Made by a program: the position numbers and the translations under genes. Below, piece by piece: positions 25,440-35,328 of a stretch of 64,000 bases of DNA. The notes beneath the pieces were generated by a model. It ran no database searches, had not been told where the DNA came from, and saw only the letters and a list, made by a program, of their open reading frames with translations. The first letter of the stretch is position 1. The number at the start of each line of letters is the position of its first letter. The stretch comes from Platycnemis pennipes (taxonomy: Eukaryota; Arthropoda; Insecta; Odonata; Platycnemididae): NCBI GenBank assembly GCA_933228895.1, contig OW121848.1, positions 163,510,688 to 163,574,687 on the forward strand. The letters run 5' to 3'.

Positions 25440-26012
25440 CTGCTGCAGTACGTCTACAGCGCCGGCGTCGACGTCTACTCCTACATCAACATGATCCACG
25501 ACATCTTCGGCCTTCCACACGTCAACCCCCCTCTCCTCAGCCGCCGCCACTCCAGGTCCATCAACAGCATGATCGAGGAAATACTCGCCGTCCTCCCCGT
25601 CGCTGAAATGGAGGATTTCTTCAACAACACGCTCATGAAGGACCCCGACTTCCTGGCCCTCGTCGCCAAGCTCAGGGCCCCCGAGTTCGCAGAGCTGGTC
25701 GCCCAAGTCAAGGCCATGCCCGAGTACCAGGACTTGCTGGCCCGCCTCAAGGCCCACGGCGTCGACTACGAAGCTATCCAGAAGATTATCGACGACTTCT
25801 TCGGATGGGGATCCAGGACCGCCCGCGTCTCCTCCCATCTCGACGACCTCTTCAAGGAGTTCATGGCCCTCATCCCCCTCGACAAGATCCTCGGCATCGT
25901 CGCCAACCACCTGCAGAACGACCCCGAGGTGCAGGAGGCCTTCGCCTACATGAAGTCGCCCGAATTCGCCCAGATCGTCGCGACCGTTGACAGCAACCCC
26001 GCCTTCCAAGAC
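25440..26012 (+). CDS. MA-repeat exon 11 (array type, Ile150)
   Basis: 573 bp, phase 0-0, acceptor CCCTGCAG, donor GTGAGT. Ile150, array consensus. Last full-length exon. Its open B repeat is completed by the first residues of exon 12. Confidence 0.9.
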
Positions 26013-27595
26013 GTGAGTCTCTCTCCTCCTCCCACACCCCCTTCGCGAGGAAGCCTGCTGAAAACATCCCCCACTCGCTAAGAGGCCTCCTTTCTATCCT
26101 CCCCATATTCCATTTCCCCTTTAGCTAATTTCAAGCACTGCCGAACGAATGGATCACCTAACTCTTCCTATGTGCTTAGAGGTAGTCGCAGATATGACAA
26201 TTCTGGCTCTTTTATCCTTTCGCTAACACTCGGAGGTTATTCGAATCAAAAGGAAGAATAATCCATATTCATCATTCATTCCAGTGGCCTCAATTGAGGT
26301 CATATTATGAAGTATTTATTCATTCCATTCGACTGAGTTAATGATTGTACACATTTAACCCATTTTAAACACATTCGTTCCAACAGTCTGCGTATGAGTG
26401 AGTTCCCCAATTTATTTTGATATAGTTATTAAATAATTCTATAATTCATCTGACTATCTTAGGAATGCCGCATTTAATAATCCTATCAGTCCGTTCTGAA
26501 TTTTCGCTAAAATAATTGATTTTGAGAGATTGTCCGGAAAGAAACGCCTAAAATAACTAACAAAACTTAAAAATTATCTATATTATTAAAGAAAATAATA
26601 TATTTCGCATTCTCAATTAATGGAAAACAGAATAAGCTAAAATAATTATTAACTTACAGCGCAATAAGGCCTACGAGGTTACAGTCAATGAATAATAGCG
26701 GAAAAATTGTGTTTTAATACGTAAATCGACCTCTCATGAAGTAAAACCAAAGAGCGTAGCACACCACAAAAGAGCCATTCACTTATTTGTATACATTTCA
26801 TTTGAAGTGTAAGTGCCAGGTCCATTAGCTCTATTTCGAAATATATACATATTTTTCCAAGTTAAAAATTGCTTCATTGATGAAGTAGTCATAAAATTTA
26901 AGATATACATGACAAAAAGATTCAAGATAGAAAAGTTGATGCCATACCTACGAAGCCAAACAACCTACTACCTTGTGAGTAAGCAACATAAAAATAAACT
27001 AAAAAAAATATATCCTCAGTATATTATGCTTTTTTACGGATAAAAAGAGATGATAGAAAAATCACCCACATTAGGGCCCTAGGAAAAAAGATTTATGTTT
27101 GTGCCAGTGCATTTTTGTATGTGGTTTTGAAATTCCAAGACGATAGCTCCCACAATTTGAATGTCTTTGTGGATTATAATGCATATACACATACATAAAC
27201 TAAGTTTAGCGGTGAGAAAATATTAAACATTCGCCCCTAAATATAAAAGGATTAATCTTGGATTATTTCAAATTGCATTCTAGACTTTTTTCCGAAGATA
27301 TAGAAGATATGGACTTACTTTATAGAAACTAATTTCACCTAAGTGAAAATCAAGATAATATTCCACAATTTAATTTTTACAGCACTACTTTCCAATAATA
27401 ATTAACATATTCAATACAGAACCATATACCTTTAAAAAAAACAATTAAAAGTAATCTTCTACATCTTCAATAAACTAATAGAAAAAAATTAGAAAAGGAA
27501 TCACGAACACCACTGTACTAAGGGCAATCTAAATGTCTTCATTACATCCGTCGAAATCGCATCACAATTGCAATGCCATCTTTATCTCCCTACAG
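26013..27595 (+). other. Intron 11 (1583 bp, class A with internal deletion)
   Basis: Copy of intron 9 carrying a deletion of about 230 bases at 26499/26500, where GTTCTGAA is joined directly to TTTTCGCTAAA. Otherwise near-identical. The acceptor is CCCTACAG. Confidence 0.85.
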
Positions 27596-27973
27596 CTGCT
27601 GCAGTACGTCTACAGCGCCGGCGTCGACGTCTACTCCTACATCAACATGATCCACGACATCTTCGGCCTTCCACACGTCAACCCCCCTCTCCTCAGCCGC
27701 CGCCACTCCAGGTCCATCAACAGCATGATCGAGGAAATACTCGCCGTCCTCCCCGTCGCTGAAATGGAGGATTTCTTCAACAACACGCTCATGAAGGACC
27801 CCGACTTCCTGGCCCTCGTCGCCAAGCTCAGGGCCCCCGAGTTCGCAGAGCTGGTCGCCCAAGTCAAAGCCATGCCCGAGTACCAGGACTTGCTGGCCCG
27901 CCTCAAGGCCCACGGCGTCGACTACGAAGCTATCCAGAAGATTATCGACGACTTCTTTGGATGGGGATTTTAA
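27596..27973 (+). CDS. MA-repeat exon 12, shortened terminal exon
   Basis: 375 coding bases (125 residues) plus TAA at 27971-27973. Identical in layout to the first 124 residues of the array unit (LLQYVYSAG to DDFFGWG), then one Phe and a stop. Nucleotide identity with the other exons ends at about 27968. The end falls precisely at the boundary of repeat A, so exon 11 plus exon 12 would give complete repeats and a sensible C terminus. It shares the AAA lysine codon with exon 9. Alternatively this is a truncation by deletion that happens to create a stop; the coincidence with the repeat boundary favours a real last exon. Confidence 0.8.
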   Translation: MLQYVYSAGVDVYSYINMIHDIFGLPHVNPPLLSRRHSRSINSMIEEILAVLPVAEMEDFFNNTLMKDPDFLALVAKLRAPEFAELVAQVKAMPEYQDLLARLKAHGVDYEAIQKIIDDFFGWGF

Positions 27974-28170
27974 TGCTCCAGCAATACCTATTTCGTTGAT
28001 TTTGATTATATTTTTCAATCCGCAGCCATTGTAAATAACTTAATATTATGTACCTAATCAGTGATTCATATAAAACCTTTTCCCTCTCATATGCCTGATG
28101 TTTCTAATTCTTTTTTAATTAAAACCATGCCTTTGAAGGACAATAGTAATACTCAATTTAAAATACTTGT
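27974..28170 (+). other. Putative 3' UTR of the MA-repeat gene
   Basis: AT-rich sequence between the exon 12 stop and the start of recognisable LINE coding sequence. It contains ATTAAA at 28118-28123, a common variant polyadenylation signal; no AATAAA was seen. The true cleavage site and the LINE 5' junction are not determined. Confidence 0.4.
28118..28123 (+). promoter_or_regulatory. Candidate polyadenylation signal ATTAAA
   Basis: ATTAAA 145 bases after the stop of exon 12. This hexamer is the commonest natural variant of AATAAA, but it is expected by chance in AT-rich sequence, so support is weak. Confidence 0.3.
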
Positions 28171-28172
28171 AA

Positions 28173-28887
28173 TGTGGCCAAAGTAAGGTAGTTGTGAATG
28201 GTAAATGTGAAAATGTAGGATATATACCTGGTAATCTTTCCCATCATGACCTCATATCAGTCCTTTATAACTTCGAAATGCAATCATTCACGCAATCTCA
28301 ATTCGCGTACCGTGCCATAAATAAAATTAACCAAGAAAATTTGTTAAGTCAAATGGACTCGGCGAACTGGAGTGAAGCCCTCAAAAAGATAACAATGGAC
28401 GAGAAAGTCAGTGCCTTCTCATCGATGCTACTCGACTTCTTAAATGACCTTGCACCCTTGAAGACCTTCTCTCCCAGACACCGTCCCGCCCCATGGATTA
28501 CGCCCGAGCTTAGGGCTATAATGCGGAAAAGAGATCGAATGCGCAAAATATTTGTAAGAACGGGAAATACCGAAGCGTACAAGGCCTTCAAAATGTTACG
28601 TAACGAAGCACAAACTGGTATCCGGAAGGCAAAAAAAGCGTATTTTATTGAAACCCTGTCAAAGGTTAAAGATTCCTCGTCATTGTGGGCCGAACTGCGT
28701 CGACTACAAATTGTCCTTCCCAAAAATCTAACGCACAAATATCCCTCTATCGAGAAATTGAATGACTTTTTCGCATCTCGCCCTATCCCTATTACATCTA
28801 CCGTACTGCCCCCTCCGCCACTCAATTTGGAGGTGCCTTTCCATTCTGGAAATTTTTACTTAAAAATACCTCTCACGGATGTTGTCT
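28173..28887 (+). pseudogene. LINE family B ORF2, N-terminal segment (endonuclease end and linker), interrupted
   Basis: Open from the codon after TAA at 28170. The SHHDL motif near residue 21 is the last conserved block of the apurinic-type endonuclease of non-LTR elements. A basic linker (RKRDRMRK, then RKAKKAYF) typical of the endonuclease-RT spacer follows. The frame is broken at 28888 by the TTAA of the inserted piggyBac element; the stop at 28914-28916 lies inside the insert. Confidence 0.8.
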
Positions 28888-28891
28888 TTAA
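28888..28891. repeat. TTAA target-site duplication, left copy
   Basis: TTAA immediately before the left terminal inverted repeat of the piggyBac-like element. The matching copy is at 31124-31127. Confidence 0.85.
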
Positions 28892-29418
28892 CACTTTCCG
28901 GTCTGACCGAATGTGAAGTGCTGAACTCTCGTGGACTGCCATTTTTCAATGGTTTTCTTAAGTCATTTGTTATGAACTATTTACCTTCAATGTTGTTTTT
29001 TAAATGTGTATTATAGTTTCTACTTTTTTCTTTCAAAGGAAACAGTTTTCAAGTCATTGTATTTTATAGTTTTTTAAAAATTTATTTTTAAACATTTGAT
29101 TGTTTTGCGTCTCAGAAAAAATTCCTACCTACTAGTTACGTGTATTTTAGCGCAATTTCGCCGAGAAAACGGTTACTTTCAATAACAATAATGAGAATTG
29201 GATTATAAATTTATTTTCATCACAATTTTCCATTATTTATAATGGTTTACAATTTACCAAAACATCAAATTTTTCATATATACATATTTTACAACTATGA
29301 CAATGCAACCCGCACTGCACAAAGTGATAATTTTCTTCGATAAGCGTTGAAATGAATACAAATTCCGTTCCGTATCAACAAGTCACCAAAATACACCTCC
29401 TTTATGTAACTGTATCCA

Positions 29419-29604
29419 TTATAATTCAGGTATTGATTGTTTTAGATAATTGCCTTTTGTGTGATACTGTGGAAGACAATCCGGCACACACAGTCCTACA
29501 TCGCACTTTTCGCAAAACCAACGTGTTTCTTTCAGTGTCTCCTTGCCGGTCATATCTTTCCATCTCTCTGAGCAGAATTTGCACACTGGCGGGGTTGGTT
29601 TTGT
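29419..29604 (-). pseudogene. piggyBac transposase, C-terminal cysteine-rich domain (fragment)
   Basis: Minus-strand open segment ending in TAA (complement of 29419-29421). It contains C-x2-C, then WFCEKCDVGLC and a final PQYHTK, the spacing of Cys and His typical of the C-terminal zinc-binding domain of piggyBac transposases. A TGA just upstream (complement 29605-29607) and the missing catalytic core make it a remnant. Confidence 0.82.
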
Positions 29605-29946
29605 TCACTTCTGAGACATTTTTTAGGAAAATGTCGCCCTGATAAGTGATTCCCTGGGGAAGTGAATGAAGAGGATGAAGATTCAATTCCCATCTCTCAT
29701 TTCTCGGCAAACTTCTTCGCTAACTTGGCAATGCACGTGTCCAGCGTGGTGGATTTAGGTGGTTTCAGTGGACTCATTTTGCAAATTATGAATGAATTTA
29801 CGACCGTAATCATAAATCCATGAAAAAATATCTTTTTCCACCATTTGGTTTATTTTCTATGAAAAGTATAGTAACTCATTTACTGATGCTAGATCAGCTC
29901 TGGTCTCTTTCTGGTTTCAGCCAACAATTACATTTCTGTTTTCATC

Positions 29947-30164
29947 TTAGAAGGTCAGTGGAAGATAGTGAGTACCGGTTTGCTTCGTTTGCATTGCCTT
30001 GATGGTGTCCGTGGTGAAGAGTAATAAGAAGTCCCATTTATTTTTGGTGTTGTCAATTTCAGCCAAAACTTCACTGCTTTTTTCACACGTTGGTAGAAAT
30101 AGTTGCACGCCACTCTCTGACCAGTAAGAGTTGATTTCGATTGGCGGTACATGTTGCGTAGTAT
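29947..30164 (-). pseudogene. piggyBac transposase, N-terminal part of the DDE_Tnp_1_7 domain (fragment)
   Basis: Minus-strand segment beginning after a possible acceptor (TTTTTAG at 30171-30165 on that strand). It encodes a stretch ending KWDFLLLFTTDTIKAMQT, which matches the conserved opening of piggyBac DDE domains (a PLDFF.LFFT-like block). Terminated by a stop at 29947. Confidence 0.6.
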
Positions 30165-30448
30165 CTAAAAAGGTAATATGGATCTTCATTCAATAAAAAC
30201 ATCAAGTCTAACTGTGCACAAGTTCAGGTACTGAAAGGTAAAACTCAGAAAATATATTTCCGTTTGTAAGTGTAATTTTCTCTCACCTGAATCCCTGCTG
30301 CCTCCAAAAACAGCATCCTCGGCTGGAACAATATTTGCATCGTCTGAAGAAAAAGTACATGCATTTATGAACAATCAAGGCATTTGGATTCCATTTCTAT
30401 TTTTATTCTAGCAGGATAATAAAATATAATGAATATTCACAAACCTTC

Positions 30449-30544
30449 CTATTCCATGTCGTCATTGGATTCATCAAAATCACTTCCTGAATCTTCAGCT
30501 AAAATATCCTTATTTTCCGATTCGTCAATCTGAGTTCCCGCCAT
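30449..30544 (-). pseudogene. piggyBac transposase, acidic N terminus (fragment)
   Basis: Minus-strand ATG at 30544 opens a 31-codon acidic peptide (SGSDFDESNDD) ended by TAG. Acidic Asp/Glu/Ser-rich N termini are usual in piggyBac transposases. Position and strand agree with the other two fragments. Confidence 0.5.
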
Positions 30545-31123
30545 ATTACCCAAGAATTAGATAAAACATTTTGCGATAGGAATAGAATAAATTAGAGAAA
30601 CAATCTCTACGTAAAGAAATAACAGTTAGAAAATCTCCGATCGTATGGTTGGTGGCAGGTCGAGTGAGTTGCATACATAGTGTCTGTACTAAAAATTGGA
30701 CAAAATGTAGTAGGAAGGATCGAAATACTGAAGTTGGTATACGACAAAAAGAAACATATTACATCGATAGTCGGTCCATAGAGAATAATAATATGTGACG
30801 CACAAAGCAACGGAAGAAAGCAACACGAGTAATGAACGAGTGAAAAAGAGACGTCCCGCAGCACGTAAGGGATCCGGTAATACACGGGAGGGAGTAATAT
30901 AAAACGACTGCTGAGAAAAGACAGACATAGTTGTCATAGTGAGATTCGGAAACTCTGAAGTTACTATATGATACAAAGAAACATATTAGTCGAGAATGAA
31001 AGATAATCCCATGCGAAAACATTGTACACGACAGAAAAAAATGATGAACGTAGCAGATACGGGCATAGTCGGCATGGAAAAGTGAGTGGGCCCGTATCAC
31101 GTACGGGCATAGACTCGAAAGTG

Positions 31124-31127
31124 TTAA
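31124..31127. repeat. TTAA target-site duplication, right copy
   Basis: Right-hand TTAA, directly after GAAAGTG, the complement of the left end of the piggyBac-like element. Confidence 0.85.
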
Positions 31128-32649
31128 GGAAATAAGACGTGTTAAGTCGAAATCCACCGTCCCGGATGACTTACCCGTACAATTCATTCATCTTTGCTTG
31201 CCGGTAATCCTTCCTACAATAATTCAACTATATGAATATTCCTTGCTTCATTCGTCCTTCCCTTCTCAATGGAAAAAAGCCTACGTCCGTCCAATCCCCA
31301 AGGTATCTAACCCGGTCATACCCGAGGATTTCAGACCAATATCATTACTATGCGCCCTAACAAAACCTCTCGAGAGGATAGTTTTCTCACAAGTGTCTGA
31401 TCACTTACATACCCAAAATTTTCTTGACCCTCTCCAATCCGGTTTTCGGGCTATGCATAGCACGCAGTCAGCCCTAACAAAAATCGTTGAGGATATCAAA
31501 ATCAATATCGACGCAAAAAAATTGACTATATTGGTACTTTTTGACTTTAAAAAAGCCTTCGATATGGTTGACCACGAGCTTTTATTGCTCAAGATGAAAC
31601 ACCTTAGATTCTCAACCAGCGCATTACATTGGTTTCAATCATATCTATCTGACCGCAAACAAGCTGTAAAAACCGGGCACGGAGATTCTTCCGATTGGAA
31701 AACTGTTAAATCTGGACTCCCTCAAGGGTCTGTACTCTCCCCTCTTTTGTTCACCATTTTCATTCGTGATCTTCCGACTTGCATTGGACACTGTAACTAC
31801 CATTTCTATGCGGATGATCTTCAAATATACTACTCTTTCAAACCAAATGAGCTGACTCAAGCCGTCCAGTTAGTCAATGAGGATATTGAAAATATATGTT
31901 CGTGGGTCTCAAAAAATAAACTTATAATCAACCAAACTAAAACAAAGACCATTATTCTCGGAAGTTCAAGAAGCATCAAAATTATCCCTGACAGCATCCC
32001 AAAAATTAACGTACTTGGCTCGGAGATCGAATATTCCTCTTCAGTGCTGAACTGGGGTGTTATCATAAACCAAACCTTAACGTGGACTGAACAAGTTTCT
32101 TTGGTATCTCGTAAAGTTTTTAAGGTACTTCACCAGATAAAGCGAAACAAGGAATTACCCACCCAAATTCGCCTGAAACTTGTAAGTTCACTTATATTAC
32201 CAATATTTGACTATTGCTGTGTGACGTATTTTAACATTCGAGAGGACCTAAATTTGAAACTACAAAGGACATTAAACGCTTGTGTGCGCTTCATTTACAG
32301 CATCCCAAAATACGACCACATATCACATGCACGCAAACAAGCTAAGTTCTTCACTGTTCAAAACCGTAGGAAGTACTTCCTTGGATGCTTCGTATACAAA
32401 ATTCTCAAATATAAAAAACCGGAATATTTACTACAGCTCCTCTCATTCACGTCAACCGTCCGACAAAGATCTTTGCGCACTCCTGATGATACTCTTTACA
32501 TCCCATTCCATCGAACTACAATTTTGCATAATTCGTTCTCAGTAGAAGCAGTAAATTTCTGGAACTCTCTCCCCCAAAATATTCGTCAAATGCCATCCAT
32601 AAATTCTTTCCGAGCAAAACTTTTTACACATCTTTTCAACCATAGTTAA
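31128..32649 (+). pseudogene. LINE family B ORF2, reverse transcriptase segment
   Basis: Open frame continuing the segment at 28173-28887 after the insertion. RT blocks in order: PIPKV near 31291, PISLLCALTK and IVFSQV (31340-31395), SGFRAMHSTQSAL (31440), the catalytic block VLFDFKKAFD (31540-31565), GLPQGSVLSPLLF (31710-31750), the catalytic FYADDLQIYY (31805-31835), and a C-terminal RLKLVSSLILPIFDYCC-type thumb followed by WNSLPQNIRQM. Both catalytic aspartate sites are intact. The part after the insertion is uninterrupted and stops at 32649. Classified as CR1/Jockey type by overall pattern; the clade was not tested. Confidence 0.85.
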
Positions 32650-33428
32650 GGCACTTTGTATTTCCAGCTTTGCTAAGGATTTGAAAGTTAACTAAGCTCA
32701 TTTACAAAAGATGTGACTCTAGTTAGGAAAATATCTCAAGCTTTTTTCCCTTTCTCTTTATTGCTATCGGTAATCTTATATTTTTACTCAAAGTGCATAA
32801 GTATTTAGCTAAAACTTGTTAAAATACTTCCAAATTATCTTGCTGTTTTTCTTGCTAGTGTGATTGGGGATGTAATCCCGACATCTTTTTGTTCCTAACA
32901 TAATTTCTTTGATTTGTTACATATATGGTTGGGAAAGTAATCCCAGCCGGATTTTGTACTAAGTCATCAAAATTTAAAAGGGTATTATCTTGAAAACCGG
33001 TGTGTTAGAAATTTTGTGATTGATTATGTCTCTGCCATACAAAGGATTTAAAATGGTACTTAGTTTCAAATATTATCCTTTAGGTAATAATAATGAAGTT
33101 CTTTTGTTTGTGTTTTAAACCTGCTGGTAAAGTTCTTTTTTGTAAGCTTAGTTACGTTTACACCTCCACGGATTTCGCACGAAATCTTTGAAATTTCAAA
33201 GGGTAGTGGTGCATGATAATATGTTTTAAAAATCAATATTGTGGTACAGTACACACTCTGAGGCTTTTTGTTAAAGAAACTTTTTTTTTATTTATTTGTT
33301 CTACTCCTGGCCAAAGCTTTGTACAAACTAATAAATGTTCACATTGTAATTGCAAATGTTATATGTATTCCACTAGAACCTAGGGGACATAGATCCCAGG
33401 TTCTCAATAAAGTTATTATTATTATTAT
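32650..33428 (+). other. LINE family B 3' UTR and (TTA)n tail
   Basis: AT-rich, no ORF of note. Ends with AATAAA at 33406-33411 and five TTA/ATT units. Two GGGATGTAATCCC-like short inverted sequences occur near 32868 and 32933. Confidence 0.7.
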
Positions 33429-33465
33429 ATATTCCTAAACAATGTACTGAGTAAAGGATGTATGT

Positions 33466-33536
33466 ACTCGGTGATCTACACCCCCTGCCAACTCCTTCGC
33501 GGTGGCTTGCAGGGTATAGTGTAGATGTAGATGAAG
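33466..33536 (+). mobile_element. 3' end of LINE family A (short fragment)
   Basis: Carries the conserved block GGTGATCTACACCCCCTGCC, then a GCGGTGGCTTGCAGGGTAT-type stretch and a GTAGATGTAGATG tail. The same block ends the longer family A copy at 45990-46067 and appears reversed at 35530-35610, 46671-46741 and 52712-52782. Confidence 0.7.
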
Positions 33537-35149
33537 GATTTCAAAACGGAGAATATATTTTGATTCTGTATTTCTTTAATTTACCACCGCAATTTATAAA
33601 TACATGGAGGCCGAGTGATTTTTGCGTCGGAAGGGCCTTCCAGATGGGCGTCTCAGAGAAAGTTGATGCTTCTCTTTTTCAGAGTAAACTGTGTCATGCA
33701 AGTAGTCGAAGGAGTAACGATTGATAGTTAAAGTTTTTCCTCATTTTGGCTGCAGAAATTGTGTTCGATAGTGTCACTACCACTATTGTAGTAGTTTTTG
33801 TGTTTAATATGGAATGGAAATCTATGGAATTGCCCTTACTGTTTTTTCTAAGACTAATTGATCGTTCATAGAAATTTGACATAACAGCGTGAAGAAAGAC
33901 AGAAAATAATCACCATGGATTAAGGTCGTGGAGTGCTACCTCTATACTGGGATGAGTGGATTTATTACAAACTAGCGGAAACTACCCGTTGAAATTCAAC
34001 GGGTGTGAAAAACATTGAACTTATTTTGTAAGAAAACCATTGTCTGAAGAATACTGTTAGCGCGGTCATTTGAGGAGTTGGAGACCTATGTTGTACATAG
34101 TGGTTGTTGTAGTAGACACGCTGACAGTTTTCCAGGTGCACGGAGAGATGAGTGACTGTTGGTCATCTTTCATGCACGGAAAATCCAAAAATGGTCCACG
34201 CAAACTCATCATCACGTAAGATAGATGGCCATCTCGTATTTTCGGTTCTCTTAGCCGTATCTTGAGTGAATTTACAGCTTCATCGCTACCCTTGCGTATA
34301 TACATACATTAGCATTCAATGAATTAATTGAGTTGTTCTATTTAACGTGGATATGTGGGTTGAGTATCTTAACCCATTGGCTTACAAAGACGGTGAATTG
34401 CCGGATCTTAATCTAGATCTTAACCCCCTTTAATTAAAGAACGGGTTAGCAAATCCACATTGACGAACAGCTCATGATAGATGGAACTACATAATTCTCT
34501 ACTTATCGTGAGATCAATGTTTAGCTATTTTCATATTACCCTAATCTACCGACTCAAATCACGTTTAGGTGCACCAACCAAACGGTCATGCAGCGAGGGC
34601 ACAAAGTACCTCTATACATATTCTATGTGCCCCGTCTCTCGTACTGGGAAGAAAACTTTTTTTATGGTTCTTAACGTTACCCGAGAAACGCCACGAGGCG
34701 GTGACCCTTATTCGTTTCTCTTTTTTAACTTCTTTTTCAAACCTTAAGAAACATCAAATATGAGACCCTTGGGACTCTGGGCCGCTCTTATATAGAATTT
34801 ATTTCTACATTTTATCATGGGCCTGCAGAAAAACGTGATATTTAAATGCTAGAGGTTTGAATGTCCTTTGAAAATCTAAGGACATTCACACCGATCTCTG
34901 GTTGTCAAGGAAATATGCTATTGTTGATTTCAGAGAAAACTGTGAGATTTTTCAGCTAAAAATATGATTTTAAGACAAATATTAAGCGTAATAGAAAATT
35001 GATTGAAAGAATTAGAAACTTCATTTTTTCAGTCACCCTATTAAAAAATTCCAGCCCTCTGTCTTGAATGAAAGTACTTTAAATAAGTAAAAAATGAGAC
35101 CACTGCACCAAACTCAATGCCAGGGACCACCAGGATCCATCTAAGGGCC
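33537..35149. other. Unassigned intergenic sequence
   Basis: No convincing ORF, RNA gene or transposon end recognised. Short ORFs such as 34066-34305 (minus) and 34481-34747 have no family pattern. Confidence 0.5.
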
Positions 35150-35328
35150 CATTCAGGGGCTTTTGGGGACCCTGAGGGTATTTTAACATAGCCTATATTC
35201 TGCCCAGACATATTTCTTATCTACATACCAAATTTCAGCTCAATCCGTCTAGTAGTTTTGGCGTGATTGAGCAACAGACAGACGACAGACAGACAGACAC
35301 CATAACATTTTTATATATTAGTATGGAT
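35150..35328 (+). mobile_element. 3' terminal fragment of an RTE-type LINE
   Basis: Noncoding stretch with features common at the 3' ends of insect RTE elements: CCAAATTTCAGCTCAATCCG, a run of CAGACAGACAGACAGACACC, then TTTTTATATATTAGTATGGA at 35308-35327. No coding sequence attached. Recognised from the typical RTE tail; a database search would settle it. Confidence 0.65.

Larger units (their letters stand above)
177..27973 (+). other. Multi-exon gene for a giant MA-repeat (Bla g 1 / protein G12-like) protein, 5' end outside the window
   Basis: Gene model joining twelve plus-strand exons (177-752, 1114-1689, 3608-4180, 6298-6870, 8988-9560, 11784-12356, 14579-15151, 17509-18081, 20365-20937, 22751-23323, 25440-26012, 27596-27973). 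Every internal exon starts after an AG acceptor with a pyrimidine tract, ends at GTAAGT or GTGAGT, is a multiple of three and is phase 0 at both ends. The joined frame gives at least 2228 residues. The family is Ins_allergen_rp: cockroach Bla g 1 and Per a 1, mosquito protein G12 and Pieris nitrile-specifier protein, usually secreted midgut proteins whose helical repeats enclose a hydrophobic cavity. No methionine start or signal peptide is present, so upstream exons are missing. Single-gene structure is inferred from splice phases and from exon borders that cut through repeats; transcript data are not available here. Confidence 0.82.
28892..31123 (-). mobile_element. piggyBac-like DNA transposon (2232 bp) inserted in LINE family B
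   Basis: Flanked by TTAA on both sides. Ends are imperfect inverted repeats: the left end reads CACTTTC.GGTCTGA and the reverse complement of the right end reads CACTTTCGAGTCTAT. Removing the element and one TTAA restores the LINE reading frame with no change, which proves the borders. Inside, minus-strand traces of a piggyBac transposase appear in the right order (acidic N terminus 30544-30451, start of DDE_Tnp_1_7 30164-29947, cysteine-rich C terminus 29604-29419), but there is no room for the catalytic core. It is therefore internally deleted and non-autonomous. Confidence 0.88.
28171..33428 (+). mobile_element. 5'-truncated non-LTR retrotransposon (CR1/Jockey type, LINE family B), interrupted by a piggyBac element
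   Basis: Begins within the C-terminal part of the endonuclease domain (GNLSHHDLISV at ~28233), runs through a linker and reverse transcriptase, and ends after AATAAA at 33406 in a (TTA)n tail at 33413-33428. Such short-motif tails are typical of CR1/L2-type LINEs. The lack of most of the endonuclease indicates 5' truncation during target-primed insertion. I could not define a target-site duplication. The open frame is intact on both sides of the piggyBac insertion, so the element was probably young when hit. Confidence 0.85.

Noticed and set aside
177..26012. CRISPR array (regular repeats with spacers)
   Set aside because: Repeats are 573-bp protein-coding exons spaced by introns of 1.6-2.4 kb in a eukaryotic context.
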